Below are positions 33,808-41,028 of a stretch of 41,028 bases of DNA, in pieces; the first letter of the stretch is position 1; each line of letters starts with the position of its first letter. Position numbers and translations under genes: made by a program. The stretch covers positions 1 through 41,028 of the forward strand of contig NZ_JAMBPR010000074.1 in NCBI RefSeq assembly GCF_024206475.1, in the 5' to 3' direction. The notes under the pieces are model-generated. The model searched no databases. It was not told where the DNA came from and saw only the letters and a program-made list of their open reading frames with translations. Origin of the DNA: Paraburkholderia sp. CNPSo 3274 (GTDB lineage Bacteria; Pseudomonadota; Gammaproteobacteria; Burkholderiales; Burkholderiaceae).

Positions 33808-35127
33808 CTACGCGTGGTCGATCTCGTTGCGATGTTCGCGGTAGTGGAACGGGTCCGGACCATTCGGCCAGTTCATTTCCGCCATTCCCAATCTGCGGTC
33901 GAAGAAGTACGGAACCATCAGCGTGCCGATGTCCAGTCGATATGACGTCTTCGGATGCCGCCAGATAACGACTGCCCACCGTGGCTCGAGAATCGCGATA
34001 TGTTCCGCGCGGATCGGCAGATCGCGCTGCGTACGCCCGAGGCCGCCCGGCCCAAAATCGATCGGGCCGCCCGTCGGTTCCGATTTTGCCGATGTCAGCT
34101 CCGCGGCTTCGATGCGAGACGCGCTGCGTACGTCGATGGTGACAAGCAAGTAATCCTTATGATCGAATGGGTCGGTATAAATCAGCATATCTAGCGGGTT
34201 CGACCCATAGCCCAGCTCGCCGATCGTGTCTCCACGCACATGCGCACCATCCTTCAAATCGTGCAGATGGAAGCGGACGAGCGGTGTGCAACCGTACACG
34301 GCAAACAGCCAGGGCTCTCCGTTCATCTCCCGGATCAGTTGCCGCACGATCGGGGCACGCGTTTCGAACTCGCCGTGAGTCGGGTGCCAGATCTCGACGG
34401 TGCTCGTCGACAGGCGGGAGTCGAATGGGTATCGGATGCGATACAGCGTCGATGCGAAGCGCTGATTCGAAATCCCGGTCACGAAAACCTCGCCGTTGTA
34501 ATACTTGACGTCCGTGATCGCATAGACCTGCTGGGGCTCAAACTCCAGCATCGCTTTCTGGTCCGGCTCGTTTGGAATTGCAATTTTCGAGTGCGGAATA
34601 CCGTCGAGTTCGAGCAACTCGAGTTTGCCGTGATTGACCTTCACGATCGCAGCCATGGCGCCTGGTCCGCGGCCGCGTTCGACCGACATGAAGATCTGTC
34701 GGGACGGCTGATGGATCGCCATATCGTTGATGACCATATTGCCGACCGTCGTACCGAACAGAGCAGCGAGCTTCTGATCCACGCCCAAAACCAGATCGCG
34801 GCCTTCGAAGTTATGAAAATTCCCCACATCGACGTCGGCCTGCGAGGTCAGGTCCGATTCCCTGAGTGCAAATGCGTGGACGGCGCCACCCGTGATATCG
34901 CCGACAAAGAGAACATTGGCGGGCCCGAACTCGAGGGCTCCCGCAGACTGGAGTGGACCACCGGGCTGCGGCGATGCGGATCCCTCCATTTCAGCCTTGG
35001 TCTTTTCGCTCCCGGCCCGCGCCGGGCCGGATAAGGCAAGCATGAGCGCCGAGGCCGAGCCAGTCCGCAGAAACTCGCGCCGCGAACGGCCATCGGCCGC
35101 CATACCGGATTTTGTCGTGTGGTCCAT
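33808..35127 (-). CDS. Tat-exported probable beta-propeller protein
   Basis: The protein has 439 residues. A twin-arginine signal (SRREFLRTGSASALMLALSG, cleaved after PARA) directs it folded to the periplasm. The mature part has repeated strands such as VLFVGDITGGAVHAFALRES, YAITDVKYYNGEVFVTGISN and DYLLVTIDVRSASRI, which suggest a propeller. I see no catalytic motif. The start at 35127 is taken because GGGAA precedes it; 35103 would also keep the Tat motif. It is transcribed with the beta-helix gene 33 bases upstream. Confidence 0.75.
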   Translation of the reverse strand: MDHTTKSGMAADGRSRREFLRTGSASALMLALSGPARAGSEKTKAEMEGSASPQPGGPLQSAGALEFGPANVLFVGDITGGAVHAFALRESDLTSQADVDVGNFHNFEGRDLVLGVDQKLAALFGTTVGNMVINDMAIHQPSRQIFMSVERGRGPGAMAAIVKVNHGKLELLELDGIPHSKIAIPNEPDQKAMLEFEPQQVYAITDVKYYNGEVFVTGISNQRFASTLYRIRYPFDSRLSTSTVEIWHPTHGEFETRAPIVRQLIREMNGEPWLFAVYGCTPLVRFHLHDLKDGAHVRGDTIGELGYGSNPLDMLIYTDPFDHKDYLLVTIDVRSASRIEAAELTSAKSEPTGGPIDFGPGGLGRTQRDLPIRAEHIAILEPRWAVVIWRHPKTSYRLDIGTLMVPYFFDRRLGMAEMNWPNGPDPFHYREHRNEIDHA

Positions 35128-35160
35128 TGCGTTCCCTGGTTGTGGCGTCAACGTTCGGTG

Positions 35161-36420
35161 CTAGATGCTGGCGAATCCGCCACCGGCAGCCGTCAATCCG
35201 CCGCTGACCTCGAGCGATTCGATCGCGCCATGCAGTTCCAGCGGATTGACGCCTTCGCCATGCGTGATCAGGCCGCCGGCGATCGCGATCTTGCGCGCCG
35301 ATCCTCCGGGCTTGATGCTAAGCGCCGTGGCCGCAAGCTGGACCACGACGCCCTTGACCAGCGAATCGCCCGTACCGCCCCACGTCTCGATGCCCCGGCG
35401 GACGGTGATCTCGCCGACGGGCTGGCTGATCTGGATGCCCACCGCGCCATCGGCATGCGTGACGACGCGCTCGAATTGCGCCGACCGCACGGTGCCTGTG
35501 TAGACATTGAAGCCGCGCGATCCCTGGCCGAACGTCTCGATCAGCGCGTTGACCTCCAGCCGGTCCAGCGTGCCGAAGTTTACGAAGCCGATGCCGCTCG
35601 GCCCGTAGGACGTGACCTTCCCGTCGACGATCCAGCGATCGACGGCTCCCCAGTTATCGAGCACCATGTCGTTCGGACCGTACGTCGTGACCGGGCCGTG
35701 ATTGTGCACGTTGGCGACGAATGCACCCGACACGACGAACACGCCGCCGGTGATGCGATCCGGCGTGCCGGGCGCGATTCCGCCATCGCTGTGGACGGCG
35801 CCCGTCTCCAGGCGATGCGCGACGACGCGCCCGCCCGTCTCCCCGGCGCCGCTAACGAAAATGCCGCTGCCGCGAACCGGCGCGCCGGCACGGCCGGTGG
35901 ACAGCCCGGTGAGGTCCGCCGTGATAACTACGCCGCGGTCTTCGTGCTGGTTCCAGAGCGTGAAGGCGCCAGGAACGACTTCGACGCCATATCCCTTCGG
36001 GCGCTCGTCATAGCCACGGGCATCGGCGGCCCACAGGTCGATATCGTGCGCTTCGACATGGCCGCCACGCACGCTGTCGCGCGCCAGCAGCTGCACGACA
36101 CCGGCAATGCTCAGATCGTGCAGCACGAGCCGACCGAATCCGTCGACGCTCGTATCGTTGAATATCGCGCGTCGATCGGGATCCGTGGAAAGCCGCAAGC
36201 CTTCGACCCGGTTGTCTGCCGAAAGCTCCAGCCCGTCGCTGCCGGGTGCGAAGCGCAGGGCGGCTTGTGCGTCGATGCCAGTCAAAGCCAGACCGGGTCG
36301 CAGGCGAAAGCCCGCAACCCCGGCAATCTGCGCTGAAACGACAATTTGCAGAACCTGGTCGTCGTCGACCGCCGTCTGCAATTCGGCGACCGTGGAGACG
36401 TGGCGCGTTTCGGTGTTCAC
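35161..36420 (-). CDS. Probable right-handed beta-helix protein, unknown function
   Basis: The protein has 419 residues and is built of short repeating strands rich in Gly, Val, Asp and Ile (RVVAHRLETGAVHSDGG, WIVDGKVTSYGPSGIGF, RLEVNALIETFGQGSRGF), typical of pectate-lyase-like beta-helices. No signal peptide is visible. The start is taken at GTG 36420 (VNTETRHV) because GGAGGG stands nine bases before it; ATG 36438 would add six residues. It is the first gene of the unit with the Tat protein and the Ig-like protein. The remnant of an F420-reductase-like gene lies just upstream on the same strand. Confidence 0.7.
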   Translation of the reverse strand: MNTETRHVSTVAELQTAVDDDQVLQIVVSAQIAGVAGFRLRPGLALTGIDAQAALRFAPGSDGLELSADNRVEGLRLSTDPDRRAIFNDTSVDGFGRLVLHDLSIAGVVQLLARDSVRGGHVEAHDIDLWAADARGYDERPKGYGVEVVPGAFTLWNQHEDRGVVITADLTGLSTGRAGAPVRGSGIFVSGAGETGGRVVAHRLETGAVHSDGGIAPGTPDRITGGVFVVSGAFVANVHNHGPVTTYGPNDMVLDNWGAVDRWIVDGKVTSYGPSGIGFVNFGTLDRLEVNALIETFGQGSRGFNVYTGTVRSAQFERVVTHADGAVGIQISQPVGEITVRRGIETWGGTGDSLVKGVVVQLAATALSIKPGGSARKIAIAGGLITHGEGVNPLELHGAIESLEVSGGLTAAGGGFASI

Positions 36421-36463
36421 GATGGGTCGTCCCTCCATGACCTGATGCCTATGCCTACGCCGC

Positions 36464-36785
36464 TCAGACGAGCGACGCCGCCTCTTCGGCGGAAACCAGC
36501 TTGCCGAGCTTTCCATACTCATGCAGATCCCCGCCAACCTCGATCCGGATGGACTGGTCGATGCCGCCCACGCGCACGGGCGAAAACCCGCTGACGGCAA
36601 TGAGTCTTGCCACGACCTCGCCGGCCTGCGTATCGTCCGCCGCATAGAACAGCACGGCCCGCTCCGGCGACCGATTCGCGGCGGCCTCCAGCGATTCGGC
36701 GCCCAGCGTGCCGAACGCCTTGACGAGACGCGCCCGATCCGGGAGCAGCCCAGAAATCAGCACTCCAGATGATCGCGGTGTTCAT
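36464..36785 (-). pseudogene. F420-dependent NADP reductase-like gene with internal deletion
   Basis: The first codons MNTAII at 36785, with a strong AAAGGAG ribosome site, are the start of a Rossmann-fold protein. They are followed directly, in another frame, by the C-terminal part LVKAFGTLGAESLEAA...HEYGKLGKLV typical of the NpdG/F420-reductase-like family. The Rossmann domain in between is lost (about 80-100 codons) and the frame shifts at the join near 36760. The remaining C-terminal frame is intact for 99 codons. The product cannot be functional as a dehydrogenase. Confidence 0.7.
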
Positions 36786-36961
36786 GACAGTTGCGCTCCT
36801 TTCTGTTTCCCGCCTCCGTGACTGCAACGGTCCACCGGGGCGGACGATGCAGTCAGCGACGCTTTGCGTTCCGACCTTGTGCAAGCACTCGTGAACCGCA
36901 ATTCTTCCTCGATCGTAGCCAACCGATCGGCTAACCGCTAACGGACATTCCGGAAATCGGA

Positions 36962-36977
36962 TTTCCATTTCTGGAAA
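36962..36977. promoter_or_regulatory. Inverted repeat TTTCCA-N4-TGGAAA, likely LysR operator
   Basis: The site stands 62-77 bases upstream of the NTF2-like gene and on the other side of the F420-reductase remnant, so it lies in a divergent control region. The same arms with the same 4-base spacer are found at 39528-39543 directly before a LysR gene. A second palindrome TTCCGGAA lies nearby at 36948-36955. Confidence 0.5.
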
Positions 36978-37038
36978 GCTCGTGCGAGCGCGGTGTTTGT
37001 ATGCTTGAGCGTGTCCCCTGATGAGGAGGAGCAGGCCC

Positions 37039-37497
37039 ATGCTCACGCCAACCGAAGTGCTGTCCTCGATACTCGAGAAGCCAACCGATATCGACCACGT
37101 GCGTGCGCTTGTCACACCCGACGTGACCTACGTTTCCCTCAACTACGACAATCCCGATCTGAAGCGGATCATGCCGTGGGCCGGCACGTCTCACGGTCCC
37201 GAGAGCATCGTGAAGACCTTTGTGGATGTCGGCAGTTTCTGGGAGATTCAATCCTTCGAGCCGGAGGCGCTGTTCGGCACCGACGAATACGCGGCCATGT
37301 TCGGCCGGTTCACGTACCGATCGACGGTGCTGTCCAAGGTCGTGACGACACCGTTCGCAGTGTTCGCCAAAGTCGAACATGGCCGCTGCACGTATCTCCA
37401 GTTCATGGAGGACACCTTCGCGACAGGCGCGTCGTTCCGAAGCGGGGGAAGCTGGACCTTTCAAGGCAATCCGAACGGCGAGCGGGTCGTGCTCTAA
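37039..37497 (+). CDS. NTF2-like (SnoaL-type) protein
   Basis: The protein has 152 residues with the alpha+beta cone plan of the NTF2-like superfamily: MLTPTEVLSSILEKPTDIDH, then TPDVTYVSLNYDNPDLKRIM, a GPESIVKTFVDV helix, FGRFTYRSTV strands and the hydrophobic-site strand VFAKVEHGRCTYLQFMEDTF. Members are isomerases, hydrolases or ligand-binding proteins; nothing here fixes the activity. The start at 37039 follows GAGGAGGAG; an in-frame ATG at 37021 is too early. It is likely controlled by one of the LysR proteins downstream. Confidence 0.8.
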   Translation: MLTPTEVLSSILEKPTDIDHVRALVTPDVTYVSLNYDNPDLKRIMPWAGTSHGPESIVKTFVDVGSFWEIQSFEPEALFGTDEYAAMFGRFTYRSTVLSKVVTTPFAVFAKVEHGRCTYLQFMEDTFATGASFRSGGSWTFQGNPNGERVVL

Positions 37498-37624
37498 GCG
37501 ACCGGGTCCTTCACGTCGCCACCGGCGGACCACCGCCTTGCTGCCGCCCAGTTGCTGAGGTAATCTGCGTCAGACGATGCCGTAGATCGCCAGCAAGATG
37601 AGGGTCGGACGGAGCGTAACGGTG

Positions 37625-38536
37625 ATGAAAGATCTGAATACGCTGCTGATTTTCGCGAAGGTCGTCGAGGCGAGCAGCTTCTCGGAGGGCGCGAGGCGGC
37701 TCAAGATGCCCATTTCCTCGGTGAGCCGCCGTATCGCCGAACTCGAAAATCAGCTGGGTGTCCGTTTGCTCGATCGATCCACCCATCACCTGAGGCTCAC
37801 GGACTTCGGCGCCGAAGTATTCGAGCTCGCAAAACAGGCCACCGAGGTCAGCGAAGCCGTCGACAATGTCATCTCGAACCGCCTTCCCGAGGTGTCCGGC
37901 GCCGTGCGGCTCTGTGCGCCGCCGAGCCTCTCCGACTCGCTCATCGTGCCTGTCGTCGAAGTCTTTCAGCAGGCTTACCCCAACGTGGAGGTCAAGGCCT
38001 TCATTACCGAACGCATCGTCGACCCGATAGCCGAGGACGTCGATATCGCATTCAAGGTCGGAACCTTCACCGACGCGACGCTCGCGGCACGCACGCTGCT
38101 GACCTACCGGCATCAGGTCGTTGCAAGTCCGAAGTACCTCGCCAGATGTCACCCTCCGGAATCGCCACGGGACCTTCCCGCGCACCGGCTTTTCGCGTTC
38201 TCCTTCTGGAAGCCGGACTATAGCTGGAGCTTCGTTCACGTCAACGGCCGGGATTCCGAAACGGTTCCCTTCCAGCCGGCAATCGCCATGAACGATTACA
38301 CCGGACTCATCGTGGCGCTGCTCGAAGGCTGCGGCATCGGGGAACTGCCACCCATCGTTCAGCCAGACCTCGTGCGCAGCGGGCTGCTCGTCGAGGTCTT
38401 GCCGGACTGGCATCTGCCGGTGTTCGACCTGACCATCGCCAACCTGCGCGACCGCTATCTGCCCCGGCAGGTTCGAATCTTCAGGGACTTCGCGTCGAAG
38501 ATGGTGCCCGGGCTCTTTGGCTCCTTACCCTCTTGA
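37625..38536 (+). CDS. LysR family transcriptional regulator
   Basis: The protein has 303 residues. The winged helix-turn-helix is at about residues 1-60 (LLIFAKVVEASSFSEGARRL, then SSVSRRIAELENQLGVRLLD), and the substrate-binding domain is at about 90-300. It is of the CrgA/DhcR-like type common in Burkholderiaceae. It is a close paralogue of the LysR protein at 38612-39523: the same length and many shared motifs (FAKVVE, APPSLSD/APPSVSD, GIGELPP). It is in the same direction as the NTF2-like gene 127 bases upstream. Confidence 0.92.
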   Translation: MKDLNTLLIFAKVVEASSFSEGARRLKMPISSVSRRIAELENQLGVRLLDRSTHHLRLTDFGAEVFELAKQATEVSEAVDNVISNRLPEVSGAVRLCAPPSLSDSLIVPVVEVFQQAYPNVEVKAFITERIVDPIAEDVDIAFKVGTFTDATLAARTLLTYRHQVVASPKYLARCHPPESPRDLPAHRLFAFSFWKPDYSWSFVHVNGRDSETVPFQPAIAMNDYTGLIVALLEGCGIGELPPIVQPDLVRSGLLVEVLPDWHLPVFDLTIANLRDRYLPRQVRIFRDFASKMVPGLFGSLPS

Positions 38537-38611
38537 AAGGTCAAAACAGGCGATACCACTGAACCCAGTTCAATCATTCGCAATCCGTCAGGAGTTCGAA
38601 TGTTCGGCACT

Positions 38612-39523
38612 TCACTCCGGAAGATCCGGAAACAACACCGGTGCCATTTCGATCGCGAACTCCTTGAAGAGCCTGCACGGTTTCGAAATGTGCCGGTTGC
38701 CCAGGTACACGAGGGAGAGGTTGTATGTCGGGAGGCGCCACTGCGGCATCACCTCCACTAGCTTGCCCTCGCGGACGAGATCGGGCCGAACCACAGGGGG
38801 CAGCTCGCCAATACCGGAACCAGCCAGAATCATGGAAGCGAGGCCGGCGAAATCGTTCATCGCGAAGAACGGCTGGAACGTGAGCGTCTGCCTTTCTCCG
38901 CCTTTCTCGTGAATGAAGCACCAGCTGCAATCCGGCTTCCAGTGCGAAAACGCAAGCAGGCGGTGCTCGAGCAGATCGTGCGGCTTTTGGAGCGTCCCGC
39001 AGCGCTTGAGGCAGGCGGGCGTTGCCACGATCCGGTGGCGGTATGCCAGAAGGCGCCGCGCGACCAGCGACGAATCGCGCAATGCGCCAACGCGGAACAC
39101 GAGGTCGACGCCGTCCGCGATGTGTTCGACGTAGCGCTCGGTCACGAGAATCTGGAAGCGCACGTTCGGATAGCGCTTCTGGAATTCCATGACGAGCGGC
39201 GTCAGCAGGGTATCCGAAACGCTTGGCGGCGCCGAAAGGCGCAAGAGCCCGGACATGTCCGAGAGATGGTTGGAAGCAACGCTTTCAATGGCCTCGCCCA
39301 ATTCGACGCTTCGCACCGCATGCTCGTAGACCTCCTTGCCGAGGTCGGTAAGCGCGAGGCTGCGCGTGGAGCGTTCGAGGAGGCGAACGCCCAGTGCCTC
39401 TTCGAACTCCGCAATCTGCCGGCTGACTGTGGAGACTGGCATGCCAAGCCGGCGTGCCGCCCCGGAAAGGCTCCCGGATTCGACTACCTTTGCGAATATC
39501 ACCAGCGAGTTCAGGTTCGCCAT
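38612..39523 (-). CDS. LysR family transcriptional regulator (paralogue)
   Basis: The protein has 303 residues. The DNA-binding domain (MANLNSLVIFAKVVESGSLS, TVSRQIAEFEEALGVRLLE) and the effector domain (APPSVSDTLLTPLVMEFQKR, LLAFSHWKPDCSW, GIGELPPVVRPDLVREGKLV) closely follow the protein at 37625. The start at 39523 is chosen because the longer frame to 39577 lacks family sequence. The inverted repeat TTTCCA-N4-TGGAAA lies five bases upstream of the start codon, so it may repress its own gene. It is divergent from the MDR oxidoreductase at 39952, its likely second target. Confidence 0.92.
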   Translation of the reverse strand: MANLNSLVIFAKVVESGSLSGAARRLGMPVSTVSRQIAEFEEALGVRLLERSTRSLALTDLGKEVYEHAVRSVELGEAIESVASNHLSDMSGLLRLSAPPSVSDTLLTPLVMEFQKRYPNVRFQILVTERYVEHIADGVDLVFRVGALRDSSLVARRLLAYRHRIVATPACLKRCGTLQKPHDLLEHRLLAFSHWKPDCSWCFIHEKGGERQTLTFQPFFAMNDFAGLASMILAGSGIGELPPVVRPDLVREGKLVEVMPQWRLPTYNLSLVYLGNRHISKPCRLFKEFAIEMAPVLFPDLPE

Positions 39524-39527
39524 CGTT

Positions 39528-39543
39528 TTTCCATCCCTGGAAA
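39528..39543. promoter_or_regulatory. Inverted repeat TTTCCA-N4-TGGAAA before the LysR gene
   Basis: The arms are identical to those at 36962-36977 and the spacer has the same length. The position between ribosome site and start codon fits repression of the LysR gene by its own product. Confidence 0.5.
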
Positions 39544-39951
39544 GACTATTGTGCGCCGGTTCCCGGTGGCGTCGCAAGGACAGGCGCCACCCGGAAGCGC
39601 GGGCGTGAAAGCGACACGCGGTGGCGTGCCGATCTTCCCGGAACTGGAAAACGATTTTTCACTTCGCCGTCTACTGGAAATTCGCGACTGCGCTATCGTT
39701 TTCGATAGGCAGTGAGTGAGTTCAGTCGAACGCCGTGCCCTTCCACTCGATACGCTCTCTGCCTGGACGTGATCCGTTTCGGCAAGCGGAAACTGAATCA
39801 CGAGAGAGGGTGATCTGAACGTAGGCACGGCGGCCCTCACGTTTGCCGCACCGCTTGCTCTATTTTCATTTGCACTGCAAACCGTTTCGGGAAAGGACGG
39901 ACTTGTTTATTCATCATATGCGCGTGCTCGCGAGCCGCAAAGGGAGCGTCG
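39544..39951. other. Divergent LysR/MDR control region
   Basis: No gene is supported in these 408 bases. The region holds a perfect inverted repeat CTATCG-TTTT-CGATAG at 39693-39708, which contains the T-N11-A pattern of LysR operators. Two TGGAAA half-sites at 39645 and 39675 are exactly 30 bases apart, about three helical turns. The plus-strand leader before the MDR gene is longer (240 bases) and otherwise featureless. Confidence 0.5.
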
Positions 39952-40929
39952 ATGACGACCATGAAAGCAGCAGTGATCCACGAGCCGGGCGGCCCTGAAG
40001 TGCTCAAACTCGAACAGCGTCCGATACCGTCGCCGCAGCGCGGCGAGGTGCTGATTCGCGTCAAGGCGTTCGGGCTCAACCGGTCCGAGATGTTTACGCG
40101 TCAGGGATTTTCTCAGAGCGTGAAGTTTCCGCGCGTGCTGGGAATAGAGGCGGTCGGTATCGTTGAAGACGCACCAGGAATGGAATTCGCAAAAGGCGAT
40201 ACGGTTGCCACCGCAATGGGAGGCATGGGGCGCGAGTTCGACGGCAGCTATGCGGAGTACACCTGCGTCCCTGCCCGGCAGGTGCAAAAGCTGGTGACCA
40301 GTTTGCCGTGGGAAACGCTCGGCGCGATGCCGGAAATGCTTCAAACCGCGTGGGGCTCGCTGTTCAAGGCGCTTGCACTTCAGCGGCGGGATCGCCTGCT
40401 GGTTCGGGGCGGAACGACTTCGGTTGGACTTGCCGCCGCCGCGATTGCCAAAGCACACGGCGCTTTCGTGATATCGACGACCCGCAATCCACAGAAAGGC
40501 GACGCGTTACGTGCTAACGGAGCGGATCGTGTCGTCATAGACTCGGGCACGATCGCCCAGGAGGTCGGCGAAGTGTCACCCGGTGGCGTGGATAAGGTGC
40601 TTGAACTCATAGGCACCTCGACCCTGAAGGATTCGTTACGCTGCGCGAAGCAGGGCGGCGTGGTGTGCATGACCGGCATTGTCGGCAACCAATGGTCGTT
40701 CGATAACTTCAGCCCTATGGACGTGATACCGAGCACGGTGAGACTGACGATCTACGACGGCGGAGTCAACGAATTCATGGCGACCCCGTATGACGAACTG
40801 CTGGGTCAGGTCAAGGCCGGCACACTTCGTGTCCCCGTGGGAAACGTATTTCGACTCGACGATCTCGTTGAAGCGCACCGGTGCATGGAAGAAAACAAGG
40901 CCGGCGGGAAGATCGTCGTGCTGCCGTGA
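39952..40929 (+). CDS. Zinc-independent MDR oxidoreductase (quinone reductase-like)
   Basis: The protein has 325 residues of the medium-chain dehydrogenase superfamily, quinone-oxidoreductase branch. It has the N-terminal MKAAVIHEPGGPEVLKLEQR, the substrate-side AFGLNRSEMFTRQG, and the nucleotide domain with LLVRGGTTSVGLAAAAIAKA. The zinc ligands of alcohol dehydrogenases are missing. Such enzymes reduce quinones or enones with NADPH. A GGGAG ribosome site precedes ATG 39952. The gene is divergent from a LysR regulator and probably under its control. A weak hairpin (ACGCATG-N5-CATGCGT, 40968-40986) follows it. Confidence 0.92.
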   Translation: MTTMKAAVIHEPGGPEVLKLEQRPIPSPQRGEVLIRVKAFGLNRSEMFTRQGFSQSVKFPRVLGIEAVGIVEDAPGMEFAKGDTVATAMGGMGREFDGSYAEYTCVPARQVQKLVTSLPWETLGAMPEMLQTAWGSLFKALALQRRDRLLVRGGTTSVGLAAAAIAKAHGAFVISTTRNPQKGDALRANGADRVVIDSGTIAQEVGEVSPGGVDKVLELIGTSTLKDSLRCAKQGGVVCMTGIVGNQWSFDNFSPMDVIPSTVRLTIYDGGVNEFMATPYDELLGQVKAGTLRVPVGNVFRLDDLVEAHRCMEENKAGGKIVVLP

Positions 40930-41023
40930 AGGAGGCACCCGCCAAAGCAGCTTCAGGATCGTTCAAGACGCATGCGCATCATGCGTGTGTCTCTGCGTCG
41001 TCCCACCCTTCATGGAGCCGCAC

Positions 41024-41028
41024 ATGAC
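41024..41028 (+). CDS. Possible start of a further gene, cut by the window end
   Basis: The last bases hold GGAG (41014-41017), six bases and ATG (41024). The spacing fits a translation start. Nothing can be said about the product. Confidence 0.3.

Noticed and set aside
34240..36336. Long plus-strand frames opposite the Tat and beta-helix genes
   Set aside because: They have typical shadow composition; the minus-strand frames have the signal peptide, the repeats and the ribosome sites.
1..41028. tRNA, rRNA, CRISPR array, complete IS element or phage genes
   Set aside because: I looked for cloverleaf-like segments, regularly spaced repeats, transposase motifs and integrase motifs and saw none.

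Overview
The window looks like accessory-replicon DNA of a member of the Burkholderiaceae (Paraburkholderia, Caballeronia or Burkholderia). The coding regions have high GC and strongly GC-biased third codon positions, and the gene families are typical of that group: a NodT-EmrA-EmrB pump, a cyo quinol oxidase with SCO, a bufferin operon, LysR/SDR clusters and a FixJ-type two-component system. The species call is inference; there is no rRNA or other marker. I saw no tRNA, CRISPR array, complete insertion sequence or phage gene.

Layout. 1-7622: an efflux operon whose outer-membrane gene has lost its 5' half (248-988), followed by emrA and emrB, an SDR oxidoreductase, an aldehyde dehydrogenase and a zinc alcohol dehydrogenase. 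7623-9600: a stretch of gene remnants holding a small lipoprotein and a small secreted protein. 9601-17106: a respiratory island with a thioredoxin-like membrane protein and a SCO lipoprotein on the plus strand, convergent with cyoABCDE (bo3-type ubiquinol oxidase) on the minus strand, plus an unrecognised membrane protein beyond it. Two promoter regions with the same three sequence blocks at identical spacing (9620-9724 and 16281-16383) flank the island. 17362-21252: a multi-PAS/GAF histidine kinase, a single-domain receiver and a FixJ-like regulator, which are reasonable candidates for controlling the oxidase. 21496-23985: a small unknown gene, a winged-helix/TPR regulator, and a scar where a piece of a fixJ-like gene is fused to a truncated copy of the secreted protein seen at 8446-8883.

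24355-29885 is a copper-bufferin operon: bufA1 (DUF2282), bufB (DUF692/MNIO enzyme), bufC (DUF2063), doxX and nrsF (DUF1109, anti-sigma), followed by an unusual DoxX-DoxX-NDH-2 fusion. The bufA1 promoter matches GTAACC-N16-CGAA, the motif I recall for the ECF sigma factor SigF of Caulobacter. A second perfect match points the opposite way about 100 bases upstream. No ECF sigma gene is present in the window.

29979-41028: an AraC regulator divergent from a two-gene SDR operon; three minus-strand genes of unknown function (an extracellular-domain-like protein, a Tat-exported probable propeller, a probable beta-helix) downstream of an internally deleted F420-reductase-like gene; an NTF2-like protein; two paralogous LysR regulators; and an MDR-family oxidoreductase. 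An inverted repeat TTTCCA-N4-TGGAAA lies upstream of both the NTF2-like gene and the second LysR gene and is a plausible operator of one of the LysR proteins.
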